Positions 34,271 through 47,855 of a DNA stretch of 64,000 bases are shown one piece after another (the stretch's first letter is position 1; the number at the start of each line of letters is the position of its first letter). The notes under the pieces are model-generated. The model saw only the letters and a program-made list of their open reading frames with translations, had not been told where the DNA came from and did not search any database. A program made the position numbers and the translations under genes. Location: positions 1 through 64,000 of the forward strand of contig NW_025935958.1 of NCBI RefSeq assembly GCF_000764305.2, read 5' to 3'. Source of the DNA: Hyalella azteca. Taxonomy: Eukaryota; Arthropoda; Malacostraca; Amphipoda; Hyalellidae.

Positions 34271-35744
34271 TACACTGCAGAAGGTCATATGAATTTTTTA
34301 CAATGTACCGTCAAAACATCGCAATTGAGAGCTATAGCAGCAAGCGGCGGTAACCGTTGATGAATACTCATGATTTTGCCACTGCTAAATTGAACTTTAA
34401 ACGCACGAAAGATATAATACTTGACGATTTGTGGTTTTCATGAGAACTTTACGTAAAGGCACACAATAATGTGTAATTTCCTGAAACTATATCGTCGTTT
34501 GACAGTCTAAATTAGTTTAATTCATTTATGTTGCATTATCAGTGACTTTTTCAATGACTGAAGATTGATTGCTTCACAATCAGTATTGTGCAGCACTGGA
34601 AGCGTCGCGTATACTTGCATAAGGCAAAGGTGGATGAATGAGAATGCAGCCCGAAATTTATTAGAATCAAACTAAAAAGCATTGAATGCTACTAAAATAT
34701 TTTCAAGTAATATATATGCAAGCGTCAAAAGAAAAAGTTGGTTTACAGGGCGCGGCTTGCGTTGGGGAGCGCAGCCTGACCTCAGGCTTGGCTGTTGGAG
34801 TTCATTTCCAAATGTGGGCTTTCAGGCCCGCAAAGGAAGATTGATGAGGCGGCTGGCGCGTGCCGCCATCTCTGCATTCCTATCCCATAGCATAATACTA
34901 GATATTTTCTTCAATATTCCCTAATATTGTCGAAGTGATGCTTATATAACTGTGAATTTGAGTCGCTAATATCAATACTACTAATATTTTAGTAGTGATG
35001 CTGATATGACAGTGTACCACTCTCATCATGTACCAACATGTCCATGTCGGGTTCGATAATAACATTAAATTTTTGTCACTAGCCTTATCGACATTTTCTA
35101 AATTTGACGTCATAAACTTGGCAGAACTCCACATATTTTACGATTTTATTCTTTATATTTCATAATCCACTAAGAGTGTGCTTATATATAGAGCACCGAA
35201 CCCCATTAAATTGATGAGATTTTATTGTCCGTCGTACCCACTCTGCTGTGGCTGACAATTCATGAATTTTGAGTTTGTTTGAGTTATGATTTGTAAAAAC
35301 ACCCTTTTCCAAATTTTTAAAATATTGTTGTCATTATTCAACAGGAAAGCTGACTTGCTGTAAGAAAAGTTCGGCAAGAAACGTCGTTGGCATGCCCGGC
35401 ATATGAACCTTCCAAAATTCAGGGTAATATACGAGCAGTGCTTGTGTTTAAAAATTCCTTTAAAATTATTGATAGCAAAATTAATGGAGAAGCGATTAAT
35501 AGAAAAGTACAACCACATCGTCTAATATGCAAATCGCACTTAATCAGCTGTAATAAAGAAATAATGTGTGAATATTAATTTTTGTACACAAGGATATAAA
35601 TAATAATTGAAGATGTAATATTGAACTCAAGCATACTTGGTACATTTTCAACGCCAACCGTTAGATTAATAGCCCAAAAAGTCAGCTCTGTGTGTCTCAC
35701 AGTGTATCACAAGCCCACAAAGTCAGCCCAGAACATCTCACGAA
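34271..35744. other. Gene-free stretch
   Basis: A GC-richer patch lies at 34740-34880. Minus frames at 34898-35134 and 35222-35518 lack any recognised motif. No supported gene. Confidence 0.4.
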
Positions 35745-35990
35745 ACAGCTGTTGACTGCTGTAACGACCTGGCATTGCTGCTATATATACATGACGTGTT
35801 GCAGCCGTAAGCTGCCTGTAACAGCTGTTAACTGCTGTAACGACCTGGCACTGCTGCTATACAGTATATACATGACGTGCTGCAGCCATAAGCTGCCTAT
35901 AACAGCTGTTGACTGCTGTAACGGCTCGGTACTGCTGCTATATAAAAACATAACGTACGTGATGCATCCTAATTAAGCTGCCTGCAACGT
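35745..35990. repeat. 76-81-bp tandem repeat, about 3 copies
   Basis: Each copy begins ACAGCTGTTRACTGCTGTAA and includes GCTGCTATA, CATGACGTG and TAAGCTGCCT. Starts are at 35745, 35821 and 35902. Each copy holds a CAGCTG E-box core and a TGACGT half site. Confidence 0.92.
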
Positions 35991-36909
35991 ACAGATGTTA
36001 ACTGCTATAAAATGCTGGTTCTTTAACAGACTACCGTTGAATTAACTGCAACGATCAAGTATTGCGCCACTTTTTACATGATGTACTAAAAGTTATGGGT
36101 GTAAATTAAAATTATTACTATAAATGTAAACGCTTTAAACGAATTTGTTTCTTAAATGATGATTAAAAGTCCTCACTGTTAAGCCCTTATGAAACTTTAA
36201 ATTTAATAACTACGATGGCAGTGTGAGGTGATTCGTGCTAAGTTTATTTTATAAAAAAAATTTATTGCAATGCATTTCCCATTGGACCGCGCACTGGGTT
36301 GTTGTTCGATCCAAAACACAATCGAACTCTGCATTTATGTATGGACGCATTCGGAATGAGTTCTGCAGCGCTCGGAATTCTTCTCTCATAAAAATCAGAT
36401 TTAATCATACTGTTGAAATACTGACGCACTCTGCACCTATCACAGATACGCCCATTTGCTCCCCCGAACTGGATCGGAAATACCTATCACAAAGATAAAA
36501 TTGCATCGCTCTATGGACAAATTCTCACTTATTATTTTGAAAGCACCTACAGAATTCATCTTTGGCTGTACACTCAAGCCTCAGTGTCGAAAAATTTTTT
36601 TTTTGCCCAGGCCAATATGCCAATTTAGCATGGATGCCTAAAAATTGTGTTTATGCTAGGAAAGTTTTCTTTGTAGTGCCTTTATAACGTCTAGAACAAC
36701 TATATAACGTCTATATATATAACAACTGCTCTCGGCCCAGGCAATTTCGCGAGGAACGATGTTATAACTGCATGCATGGTATATATACGTAGAATGCGTC
36801 ATCTCAGCAGATGTAACATCCTTACATTTTGCGATGTACCAACAGCTGTTGTAGCAGCCTATATAACGCTCTGCGCTGTTTTGATGATATAAGCAAATAT
36901 TAGCTAGCT
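35991..36909. other. Gene-free stretch
   Basis: Overlapping + frames at 36235-36641 have no recognised motif. Nothing else is visible. Confidence 0.4.
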
Positions 36910-37072
36910 GAATGGCTACAGTCCAGCTGGATCACGATCGGATATAGTGAACTGGATAACAGTCATCCAGCTGGATCACTCGGAGTAGCGAGCTGGATGG
37001 CAATCGTCCATGCAGCTGCATGGATCACTCGGAATAGCGAGCTGGATGGCAGTCGTCCAGCTGGATCATTCG
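36910..37072. repeat. About 58-bp degenerate tandem repeat, 3 copies
   Basis: Copies share CCAGCTGGATCACTCGGA followed by ATAGCGAGCTGGATGGCA and a GTCGTCC spacer. CCAGCTGG is itself palindromic. Confidence 0.88.
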
Positions 37073-38519
37073 TTGGACTTCGTGACGTAGTAAATATCAA
37101 GCATGAACACACAGGAAAATAAATATGACTATCTCCAAATAACGGTGCATGTTCAGTTCATTTGTGGGTCCTTATATAATTACCCTGCAGTATTATCAGA
37201 CAAATGAGCGGATCATATCTTCGTGCAGAAAATGTTATTATTGGTTAATATCAATAATTACCATGGAGCTGGCAAAATATACACTAATTTATGCCGTATA
37301 CGTATATGGAGTTGGACACACATAAGATTTTATTGAAGAGTCAAATAATGTTCGACCATATAGTGATTATCCATATCTATATTATGGTGCAAGTCATTAC
37401 AAAATTATAGGCGATCCCCTCGTCATATGACGTCGAAACGTTGATTTGACGTTAATGTTAGAAAACGTGTCCCGTTAAGAATACGTCAAACTGACGTTAG
37501 TGTGCTATCGTGGAGACATTTCAGTGTAAGAATCAAGGTGATATAATCATCTGAGTCGCATCAATGGTGATATTAATTGTTTGCCGAAAAAGAAAAAAAT
37601 TGCCGAAAAAGAAGAGCTAATTGTACAGAAACATTAATTAGGATACCTCGGTGATCAGCAGACTTTATTTAAAGTTTTTGTTGCCTTTAATTGGTTAACA
37701 GGTAGCGATGTTTCTACTAAGTTTTTTAATATATATTATTGATGTTCGAGGTAATAGAATAAACATATATTATTATATGACAGAGCAAATCAACGTTCTC
37801 TGTTCTTTGAACGCATATTTGCCACCTGTTCAAATTAAGGCGTAGAGATACCAGCGTATCTAATATCACTGCGACATGCCAGAGCTGCTCGCTCTCTTTG
37901 AAATAAGTCTTGCTGTCACTTTGCTTGGCGCCGGATGAGATTTGCATTATTCAATGGAGAAACAGTGTAACAAAATTGTAATTCACTTTATGAGCAGTGA
38001 GGCTAAATGTATCCCGTTTCAGGAGGTCGGTTATATGCTGAGGGTATTGCACAATTTGCAGTGTCGAAGGCGTGCACAGAAATGTTAGGTTCGCTCCTCC
38101 TGCCGCTGGCACCACGCCCAGAATTAAGATGCCAGGTGTCACCAGCACACTCTTGCAGGGATTATAATTACTAAGTTACTGAGCCTCATTTACTGATTAG
38201 TAATGCCATTCTGCCAATTAAGCTCAAAATTCTATGCGATTCATTAATTCTCACATTTAATTGTTAATTCAGTTTAAGACTTGATTATTTAGTAGAGGAT
38301 TATTTGGGAGAAATAGGATTCATAAACATGATGTTTCCTGCGACAACCGACAGATGGCGCTCCTCCAAAAAATGTTCAATGAGAAAACTTTTGTTGTTTG
38401 GAGAATATTTGAGTCAAATTTTTTCACGCCGACTTCTCTAGGCGATGGCCGTCAAATTTGCTTTGCCATCGTGGGTTTTTCATGACGCATGAGATGTTAC
38501 CGTGACCACAGCAAGGTAA
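37073..38519. other. Gene-free stretch
   Basis: AT-rich. The region 37430-37500 has four ACGTCA/TGACGTTA-type motifs. A duplicated TGCCGAAAAAGAA lies at about 37582-37612. No gene is supported. Confidence 0.4.
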
Positions 38520-39590
38520 AACGACCGTTTACATCATACCGCAGTGAAGGATAAACTACCTCGCAAATCATTCACGCACAGCGAGTGTAAAACGGCAATT
38601 TACATCATGATACGGCGAGCGTACAACAGCCATGCTCATCGAAACCCAGGAAGGGGTAATATGGCAGCTAACGTCATAATATGTCCACCACACAACAACA
38701 CAAAAGGGGGGTCTCCGGTCTCGTAATGCAGTGAGCGAAGAGCGGCCTCTCACGTCATAAAACACAGCGAACGTATAATTGCTGCTCTCCTCATGTAATG
38801 CGAATATAGAGTGCGAAACAGAGACTTCCTCATTCAGCGAGTGTAAGATGAGGCATCATAATATAGCGAGTGTAAAACGGGGACATTGTAATATAGCGAT
38901 TTGTAAGACGGGGACATCATATATAGTATAGCGAGTATATAAAACGGGGACATCAATTTAGCGGGCGTTAAATGGAAACTTCACCATACAGCGAGTGTAA
39001 TACGGGAACATCATAATACAGCTATCGTAAAACGGAGCCATCATAATAAAACGCGTGTAAAATGGGGGACATTATTATAATTAAATATAATGAGAGCGTA
39101 AAACGGGGACATCGAATATATTTATATATTATATATTAAGAGCGTAAAACGGGGACATCATAATTCAGCGCGTGTAAAATGGGGACATTATATAATTTAT
39201 TTATAATATAGAAAGCGTAAAACGGGTACATCACATAATACAGAAAGCGTAAAACGGGGCTAACATATTACATAAAGCGTAAAACGGGGACATCATATAA
39301 CACAGAAAGCGGGAAACAGGACATCATTATACCTACAGCGAGTGTAAATCGGGGACATCATATAATACAGAAAGCGTAAAACGGGGACATCATGCATATA
39401 ATACTGAAATCGTGAAACGGGGACATCATAAAATACAGACAGCGAAAAACAGGGACATCATGCCTATATAGTACTAAAAGCGTGAAATGGGGGACATCAT
39501 ATAATACAGAAAGCGGGAATAAGGACATCATAATATAGTGAGTGTCAAACGGGGACATCATAATACAGCGAGCGTAATACGGCATGACTG
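38520..39590. repeat. Degenerate tandem array, about 25-45 bp unit
   Basis: Cores GCGTAAAACGGGGACATCAT and ATAATACAGAAA recur about 25-30 times with heavy indels. The first part (38520-38830) is more diverged, which suggests growth of younger copies toward the right. Confidence 0.88.
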
Positions 39591-40645
39591 CATCATATAT
39601 ATGTAACTGGAAGGGACCTCAGAATATTTCAGTTATTTTCTATATGATTGCAGAACATGTCATCTGTAAAATCATTTCGCAAAGAATAATTTCAATTTCA
39701 ACTAGACTCATCCTTGTCGATTGTACTGGTCTATAATCAAGATAATTTAATAAGAATTCACTTGCACGTAATGAAGTATAATTAAAATGAAGACGTTAAG
39801 CCGATTTATTATTGATAATAGCATTGCTAACTTATTATCATGGAATTAGCGCACACACAAGTAGGATTTAGAGACGAAGCGCTTACTGAACCTCTGTATA
39901 ACTGTCAGCAAAAGTAAGTATAATTCCCTAATAAGCCCTAATGCGGTTTATTCTCCGCACTGGCAGTTGAAGAAAGGTGAGAATTAGCGACTGCCTTCAA
40001 TGCGCAAGCTTCCCAGCGACTCTCAAACCAGCTTAGCAGTGGGCTCACCACAGCTCCGATTGTTCCTTTGTATTGCTTCATAACACTCAACTGAGTCACT
40101 CGAACATAGAACGCTTCATTGGTGAGGATCACGTCTAAGGAAATTTGGTGCTCAATGTTACGCTTCATATCTATTGCGGGGAGACCTCCAACAAAGCCGG
40201 TGGTACACTTTTAACGGTTCCGACAATTTTCCCGGTACGCGTATAACGGTTCTTAATATTGCAAGAGACTTCTAACGAAGAAAAGGTCGTGGATATATTC
40301 AGCCATTGTTAAACTTCCATGCACTGTCGTATTATTCAACCTGACTTGGCAACTTCTTGTGTTTCAACGATGTCATCATATTTTTGTCTTCACACTTTAC
40401 CCCTTGGGGAGGCGACAGCTCGAGTCAGATAGGGGATGCCCCTACAGCCCTCATCCTCCACGTCTCACCGCTGCGCCGCGTATGCAAACCGCTGGACAAA
40501 AATGTAAATTCTATTTGCATGTTGTCCGCTCAATCAATTTAGTGGTAGTGGACGTTGGGCGGCGGAGCAGTAAACAATTGCTTCGCCGGACGCGCAAATA
40601 TGAAGCTCTTGTGCGGTTGCGTCACCCGAGCAGATTGCGCTGCCA
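39591..40645. other. Gene-free stretch
   Basis: Open frames at 39938-40168 (minus) and 40357-40875 (plus) have no recognised domain and the latter enters the next array. No supported gene. Confidence 0.4.
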
Positions 40646-41060
40646 GAGTCTCGACGTTAGGCTTGAGCAGTGATCAAGCTGGACCTTTGCAAGACTACAT
40701 GAAATATTTTGTAGCCAAAATCACGACGTCAGAGACCAGGCGAAATATTTTGCTGCCAGAGTCTCGTGCACGCTTGATTGCATCTGACGAAATATTATGT
40801 GCCAGAGTGTCGATGTTTGAATACCACATGAAACATTCCACTACCAGTTTCGAGGTCAAAGATCATATGAAATGATGCGTCGCCATGAGTACCAACGTCA
40901 GGCTTCGTCAGACGGAATATTTTGTTGCCAGTCTCGATGTCGTACTTGATCTGACGAAATATTGCGCTGCCAGAGTCACGACATAAACTTGGCCACACGG
41001 CGATATTTCGCTGCCAGAGTCACGACGTTTCGACTTATACAGACGAAATAAAGTGTTGCT
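40646..41060. repeat. Degenerate tandem array, about 60-bp unit
   Basis: Copies share GACGAAATATTTTGCTGCCAG followed by AGTCTCGACGTNAGGCTTG, in about seven diverged units. Confidence 0.82.
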
Positions 41061-43082
41061 AGAGTTAAAACGCTAGGCTTTTCCTGAGAAATTGAGGAGC
41101 TGCCAAAATTTAGACGTGTGCCTTGGTCAATATCAATATTGTGTTTAAAACTTTAAGTATAAGAATATTGCTCCGATATCTCGACGCAAGACTTAGGCAG
41201 ACTTAACACTCCGACGTCATAACAAGAAATCGCGGACTGATCGAGGTGCAAGTCGAAATATTTTGCTGTTAATTGTCTCGGCGTATAATGTATTAGGCAA
41301 CTTATTGTGCAGTCATGACAATTTCAATGTTGGGGTCCCATTCTCATTTTAAAATTTAATATAATTATAATTTTTTTAACTATATAACTGTCCTGATAAA
41401 TGCAAAAAAGTTAGAATAACAGACCCGCCGAAGACATGATTACACAGCGGCCCGAGTTCACTGCACAATCAACATTGAATTGGTCATATTGTCAAATTTG
41501 TGGTACATTTTCTGCACGTAGCAGTGATACATCCTTTTGTCAGGCCAAACTTTATCAAGATGACCCACAAATGGGCAAAAGTGCATTACTATTAGACGAT
41601 TCTTTATTCATTTCTTTGCGTGCACATTCCGTGGACTTATCCAGCAGGAAGCGACATTCCGGACCGTCCCAATTACGGCCCGTGTACAGTCCGCAGCAGG
41701 CGTCGCTGACGCTGCAAAACGACCAATAAAAATTAGCCTGAATTACATTTCTCGAAGAACGAGTCTGATGGCTCTCCGTGCTCACAGATTATAAATGGTG
41801 CATTAGTGTAATCTATATATTGTATTGTTAAATTTCCTATCGTAAAAATATTTGGAAAACAACAGTTTCACGAGGCTTCTGTCAATAATTATTCTTATTT
41901 GTATAAATGAATGACAAACATATATAGGGCTCTCAAAAGTATAATAGCATTAAAAATACAAATGTACGTCAGGGAATGAGGATAATTCTAAATGAAATAG
42001 AAAAATTAGATTTCAATATGAGGCTCAATATTATAGGGGACATTAATATAGATTTAAATAGTCATTAGAGCAGCTCCTGTCAGAGACATGTCTCGGTGAA
42101 GCAACTGCTTGTTCTCTGGCAACTGCGTGCTGGTATGAAATATTAGTTCAAAGTTTAACTTTACTATAACAATAGTTCTATTTTTTGGCTAAATCTATGT
42201 AATTGTTCTCCGTTGAATTCTGTAATAAATTTAATTATCATAGAAAAAGTATAAAGAACAGTTTTTCAGGAGTCAAAGGCGGGCAACTGACGAGCGTTCG
42301 CCGAGAAGTTAATCTGTACGGAAGACTCGGCCCAGTTGCTGGTATCGATTTGTTCACTTGCTGATACATGAGACGTACAGCCACCACGCTCGGACTAAAT
42401 ATTATATTTATTATCAGCCGCTACTATTCATGGCTCATACTGCAAAATATAATATTGTAGATTTTTTTCAATGCTACTTTGCAATATTTATATCCACCTA
42501 TATTGACAGTATGAGTACATAAAAATTCGCACAATTTATTTATCTTAAAGAGATTTGCATGTTTAATTAATTAGTCGAGTTTTTTTTGCACGCTATCAAT
42601 TCGTTGCGAATATTATGTATAGAAGGGTACATTTACTTCCACTCTATTATTTATAACAATTTTATTCAATTGTATTGCCGCTTGATTATTTCCCATGCTC
42701 AATGATCATGCATTGGCCTAAACCTCCACAAATACGGAAAACATTTAATCGTCGTGATACTCTGTGTTGTTGTCCTGCCTCACTGCTGTCCGTTAGTGAC
42801 AACTCTGAGGGACAGTGTTGTCCGTCGATGGCGGCCTAATTGGTCTGCACAGTCCATCTGCACTGTCCACGAGCACCGTCCACCAACGCCGTCCATCAGC
42901 GAGCTTCGTCCACGAGCTTCGTCCACCAGCACCGTCCACGGCGTCCATCAGCCCATATATATACGTCCGTCCGTCACTTACTCCGCAAATTATAACCTCA
43001 ATTCAATGAAACTTGCACCCCCGCCCCTCTGCCTCTGCCTCCCTGCCCCCGCCTCGTGACGTGCGTTACTGCGCGCACGTGA
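41061..43082. other. Gene-free stretch
   Basis: A + frame at 41436-41729 (97 codons) has no known motif. At 42870-42950 a small GTCCACCAGC/GAGCTTC repeat occurs. Otherwise AT-rich. Confidence 0.4.
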
Positions 43083-43393
43083 GGCACGTCTGCCTCACTC
43101 CCCCTGCCATTCGTAGGCTGTCTGCCTCACTTCCCCCTACCGTTCGTAGGCACGTCTGCCTCACTTCCCCCTGCCATTCGTAGGCACGTCTGCCTCACTT
43201 ACCCCCGCCATTCGTAGGCACGTCTGCCTCACTTACCCCTGCCATTCGTAAGCACGTTTGCTTCACTTCCCCCTGCCATTCGTAGGCACGTCTGCCTCAC
43301 TTCCCCCTGCCATTCGTAGGCACGTCTGCCTCACTTCCCCCTGCCATTCGTAGGCACGTCTGCCTCACTCCCCCTGCCATTCGTATTCGTAGC
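43083..43393. repeat. 34-bp tandem array, about 9 copies
   Basis: The unit is GGCACGTCTGCCTCACTTCC plus CCCTGCCATTCGTA, nearly identical between copies, C-rich on the + strand. Confidence 0.95.
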
Positions 43394-43950
43394 TGCCTCA
43401 GTAGGGCGGTAGTTCGTGAGTTATCCGCTCGACTGACCAGCAAAAGTGGAAGGCGGTCGCTGGAGCGTAAAATTCCCTTATGAATATCAATCGCGATTTT
43501 TGGATTGCGATGCCTCATCCCTGCTGTCATTTGGAGCAATCTGCGCCCGCGAGACCTGCGCCAGACTGACTTCTTTTGTCCGCATGTTGAAACTGATGCG
43601 AGACGCGCCGTTCTCGACAATCGGGACATAATTCTCGATCACTGGGGAATATTATTGTATTATTGCTCTTCATTATATTTCGATCTATTTATTCATCAAG
43701 TGAATAATACGTATACATTGATGCAAGGCGCATTGTAAATGCATTAAACTCTTTGAATAAACTGTTGAAAATTATGTGTAACACACGCAAATACATATAT
43801 AGTTTAAGCGTAAACATACGTAAAATGAATCCATGTACGCAACTTGCACATTTATGCGTAAAAACATGCGTAACATGAATCTTTACATGAAAGCTCTATC
43901 GAATAAGAGAGCCTCGGCAGTCTCATAATTTAACGACTGGCCCGTTAGCG
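43394..43950. other. Gene-free spacer
   Basis: Short overlapping frames at 43440-43740 on both strands without recognised motifs; then AT-rich DNA with several CGTAAAC/CATGCGTAA motifs (43790-43880). Confidence 0.4.
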
Positions 43951-44265
43951 TGGTAGAGATGTGCACTCATTAATACGGTAATGGCAGGTAGTGATGTGCA
44001 CTCATTAATACGGTAATGGCAGGTAGGGAAGTGCTCTCATTAATACGGTAATGGCAGGTAGTGAAGTGCTCTCATTAAAACGGTAATAGCAGGTGGTGAA
44101 GTGCACTCATTAATACGGTAATGGCAGGTGGTGAAGTGCTCTCATTAATACGGTAATGGCAGGTGGTGAAGTGCTCTCATTAATACGGTAAGCACTCATT
44201 AATACGTTAATGGCAGGTGGAGATGTACACTCATTAATACGGTAATGGCAGGTAGTGATGTGTAC
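43951..44265. repeat. About 35-bp tandem array, about 9 copies
   Basis: The unit is CACTCATTAATACGGTAATG with GCAGGTAGTGAAGTG. One internal copy is truncated near 44180. Each unit holds the homeodomain-type core TTAATA/TAAT. Confidence 0.93.
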
Positions 44266-45889
44266 ACATTAATTCTTTATAACGGCAGATTTCGTCAGCA
44301 AGTTTCATCACATCGAGCACATCAGTTGCGGCCAAAAAAAAGTCATGTTGAAGTACCAGGTTATCAGTTGCAGCTACAGGAACACGCATTGCTGGAATAT
44401 ATTGCTTCTTGCGAGGCTCTTTGATTTAATATTGCTTCTTTGAAAGAGCTCCTGCAGGGCTCCCAATGAAAATAATTTCTGGTAAACATTGATTCATTAT
44501 GTTGAAATTTTGATAAATCTCCAAATATTTACCGTTCTTCTTCAGAAATGCTTCAGTTGGCATAGTAAATTCGCACTTTAAAGATATATATAATATAAAT
44601 AATTTTTTCACATCATATTGTACATGTGATGGTTAACCATAAGGGAGAAAGTCATTCCCACTTAAGATTTAAAGCCAGTACAAATGTGTTATATGAATGT
44701 ATGTTATAGGATAATACTAACCTTTCATTGAGCAATTGTTAAAGTATAAATTGTAAATAATTCAAGTGACACAATTAAGAGCTCTAAGAGGTTCATTATG
44801 AATGTCGAGATAGCCGCCTTTTAGAAGGACTTGCTGTTGTTAGAAACTAAAATCCTCCGCCTCGCCCTTACATGCGACATTTAGTCGCTTGTTCGTAGCT
44901 TTATCATGGGCGCGGCAACAATTGGTCCTGAAAAGAGCATCAGGTTTGGCCGGTTGTGGACTGTGTTTGTCATGTCGAGCTGTCTCGGTCCAGGACTCTT
45001 GAGGGCCCTCGAGCCGAACTAAAGAGGGACCCAGCAAATTTCCAGAGGCTCTGAAGAGAGCGGCTCTGCAATTGTTTCCGACGGCTCTGAACAAAGGAAC
45101 GTGCGCAATGGTCGGCACGACCGGCACTTGCCGCCACTTTTTTGAGGTGCCAGCGACCGATAACGATACGCTTGAGGATCTTGCAGAGGACTGAAGGACT
45201 CTCCAACTACACAATCTTGGCCGAGCCTTCCATCGTGCGCCCGCGCCTCTATACTGACCCAGGCCATCGCCTTTGCTTTTAGTCCCGTTGGAAGTTGCGG
45301 ACTATAGCCCATCGATGGCCGACTGCCGGACACAGAATAGACATCCGTAAATGGCCTGGGATTTACAATAGGGGCTATTAGGTTTGGTTGGAGCTTTATA
45401 AATGACACTCATGATATAACAGGGTGAAATTATTATGTAATATGTCGATTATAAACAAAATATATGTGATACTTTGTTTTTAACTTTGCGGTTTTTCATG
45501 AATGAATCATAAAATTGCATACTAAATTCTAGAAACAATAATATGCGAAAAAGGCAGAATATTTCGTTGAGTGAAACGGAGATCCTGTTATCCTCACTCG
45601 GCCCACATATTTTGATTCTCTTAACGAGTCTGTGGCTACAACTCTCAACAGAATAGATTCAGCAATAACGCTGTTGCAACGAAACAGCTGCAGCAAATGT
45701 TACATTAACAAAGATGATGCAATATAACTATTGCAAACAAATATGCTGGAACAACATTATTTAATAGTTCAGCTGCAGAAACAAAGTGGCTGCAGCAACG
45801 CTGTCTTGCATCACAGTATGCAACAAAAATTCTACAATGGAACAAAACCAGCTGAAGGGCAATACACAGCTGTACTGTTGCAACAACAG
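44266..45889. other. Gene-free stretch
   Basis: A GC-richer patch at about 44840-45410 has three overlapping minus frames (78-129 codons) with no recognised family. A decayed transposon or conserved DNA is possible. The rest is AT-rich. Confidence 0.4.
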
Positions 45890-46132
45890 AACAGTTATAT
45901 CAGCACTACAGAGCTCTGCAACAACAGAGCAGCTATATCAGCACTACAGAGCTCTGCAGCTGCAGCAACAGAGCAGCTGCAACAACAGAGCAGCTGCAGC
46001 AACAGAGCAGCTGCAACAACAGAGCAGCTGCAGCAACAGAGCAGCTGCAACAACAGAGCAGCTGCAACAACAGAGCAGCTGCAACAACAGAACAGCTGCA
46101 ACAACAGAGCAGCTGCAACAACAGAGCAGCTA
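45890..46132. repeat. 17-bp CAG-rich tandem array, about 13 copies
   Basis: The unit GCAACAACAGAGCAGCT (variants with GCAGCAACAG), preceded by two longer TATATCAGCACTACAGAGCT copies. Every unit junction gives CAGCTG. Because the unit is 17 bases, all frames of both strands can stay open (Q/N/S/A-rich or L/C-rich frames of 74-197 codons). These are repeat artefacts. Confidence 0.95.
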
Positions 46133-46357
46133 TATGGCATCGCTGGCGTGTTTTCATGGCACCCTGGCGCTGCTAAGTAATCACTTCAAGAAGCGCTCAT
46201 CGTGCGCAGGAATCCATACCTCGAATGTCAATGTTTTCGTGTTTGTGCGGCGTCCTCGAGCGAGTTTAGGAGCTTATGTTAAAACAGAGCCTGCAATTCT
46301 TCGCCTTATAGTCCATGTTGCGGGGGCAGTGCGATCTCATTTTTCCATGACATGTCA
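46133..46357. other. Short gene-free spacer
   Basis: Nothing recognisable beyond run-on frames from the CAG-rich array. Confidence 0.4.
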
Positions 46358-46660
46358 AGTTCTGAGCTGTGTTCTCTGAATACAAGTTTTGTTTTACTGT
46401 GCTGGAGGTGCGATTTAATTGAAACATTTTTAGGGTCTCAATGAAATGCGCAGTTCTGAACTGTGTTCTCTGAATACAAGTTCTGTTTTATTGCGCATGA
46501 GGTACGATTTAATTGAAACATTTAGGGTCTCAATGAAATGCGTAGTTCTGAACTGTGTTCTCTGGATTCTGTTCTGTTCAACTAAGCGGGGTGTAGGGAT
46601 ATAATTGAAACACGTCTAGTTCTTAATGAGATGTGCAGTTCTGAGCTGGGTGCGCTGGAA
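46358..46660. repeat. About 92-bp tandem repeat, 3.3 copies
   Basis: Copies start near 46359, 46452, 46543 and 46637 with AGTTCTGARCTGTGTTCTCT and include GATTTAATTGAAACAT and GGGTCTCAATGAAATGCG. The last copy is the most diverged. Confidence 0.9.
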
Positions 46661-47427
46661 GTGATCCTTAATTTCGTCAGTTGAATCGTAAAGAATGTTC
46701 ATTGAAGTCATGGCTTTATTGGAAATTTGGGATGATTTAAACTTGTGAACGCCGTTGAGGTCAGGTATTGTTGTTATAACAAAAGCTTTCATATAACCAT
46801 TAATTAATGACTTCCACACGTCTCATGAGTTTTGTCATATTCTTTAACGTCCGACGGATTAAATATTCGTCAACAAAAGCATTTATATTTCTGGGTCCAG
46901 CGTTAACTAATTCGAACTGATACAGAATACATGAAAAAAATATCATCTCACAATAAAAATGTATTAATATCTAGATTATATTATAATTTTTCGAATGTAA
47001 CCATAAATCTACTAACTTCAAAATGATTCGATAAGTAAGAAAATTAGACGAGAGTGACGTTGTAGGATCCTCGTCGGTCAGCTCGCAGGAAGAAGTTCAA
47101 CGGCTGTTCCGATCTTCGGCTGACTGTTCTTGAGAGCGATGACTGTTCTTGAGAGCGACATCACAGAGACCAGAACGCTGCCTAGAAATTCTTAGTAACG
47201 CCTCGAGATTTCCTAAAAGTCAACTGGACGCGTCATCTTGACGGGAAAAAAATCTAGACGGAAAACTGGTCGATTTACGGCCGACTGAAGCATAAACCCA
47301 TTATGGGCGGCCATAAAACTGCCAACCGTAAACGGCCGTGATTCTCAATTAGGGCGACACTCGGCGTTTTTAGTGAGCCTGTTGTTCGCACGAGTGACAC
47401 ATTTGTGTTATAAATAACGTATCAGGT
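46661..47427. other. Gene-free spacer
   Basis: A small duplication GACTGTTCTTGAGAGCGA occurs at about 47123-47158. No other feature. Confidence 0.45.
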
Positions 47428-47855
47428 GGCTCCGTTTGGCAGCTGGTTCTATGTGTGGCAGGTGGCAATGTGTGGCAAGCAGGCATTGTGTGGCACGGTG
47501 CAATATGAGGTATGTGGCACTATGTGGCAGGCGACTAAGTGGCATGTGGCGTCTGTATTAGCAATGTGTGGCAGCTAGTAAATTATCATTACTGTGTGGC
47601 ACCGTGTGGCAGGCAGCACCCTGTGGTAGGTGGCACCGTGTGGCAGGTGGCACCGTGTGGCAGGTGGAACCGTGTGGCAGGTGGCACCGTGTGGCAGGAG
47701 GCGCCGTGTGGCAGGTGGCACCGTGTGGCAGGTGGAACCGTGTGGCAGGTGGCACCGTGTGGCAGGTGGCACCGTGTGGCAGGAGGCGCCGTGTGGCAGG
47801 TGGCACCGTGTGGCAGGTGGCACCGTGTGGCAGGTGGCACCGTGTGGCAACTGAC
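47428..47855. repeat. 17-bp tandem array, about 17 copies plus degenerate lead
   Basis: The regular part (about 47595-47852) repeats CACCGTGTGGCAGGTGG. The lead from 47428 has diverged GTGTGGCA units. Six overlapping frames of 74-133 codons on both strands (VWQVAPCGRWHRVAGGT type) derive from the 17-base period. Confidence 0.96.

Noticed and set aside
45731..46379. Polyglutamine/asparagine protein of 149-197 codons
   Set aside because: It is the 17-bp CAG-rich array in translation, with cysteine- and leucine-rich antisense frames equally open.
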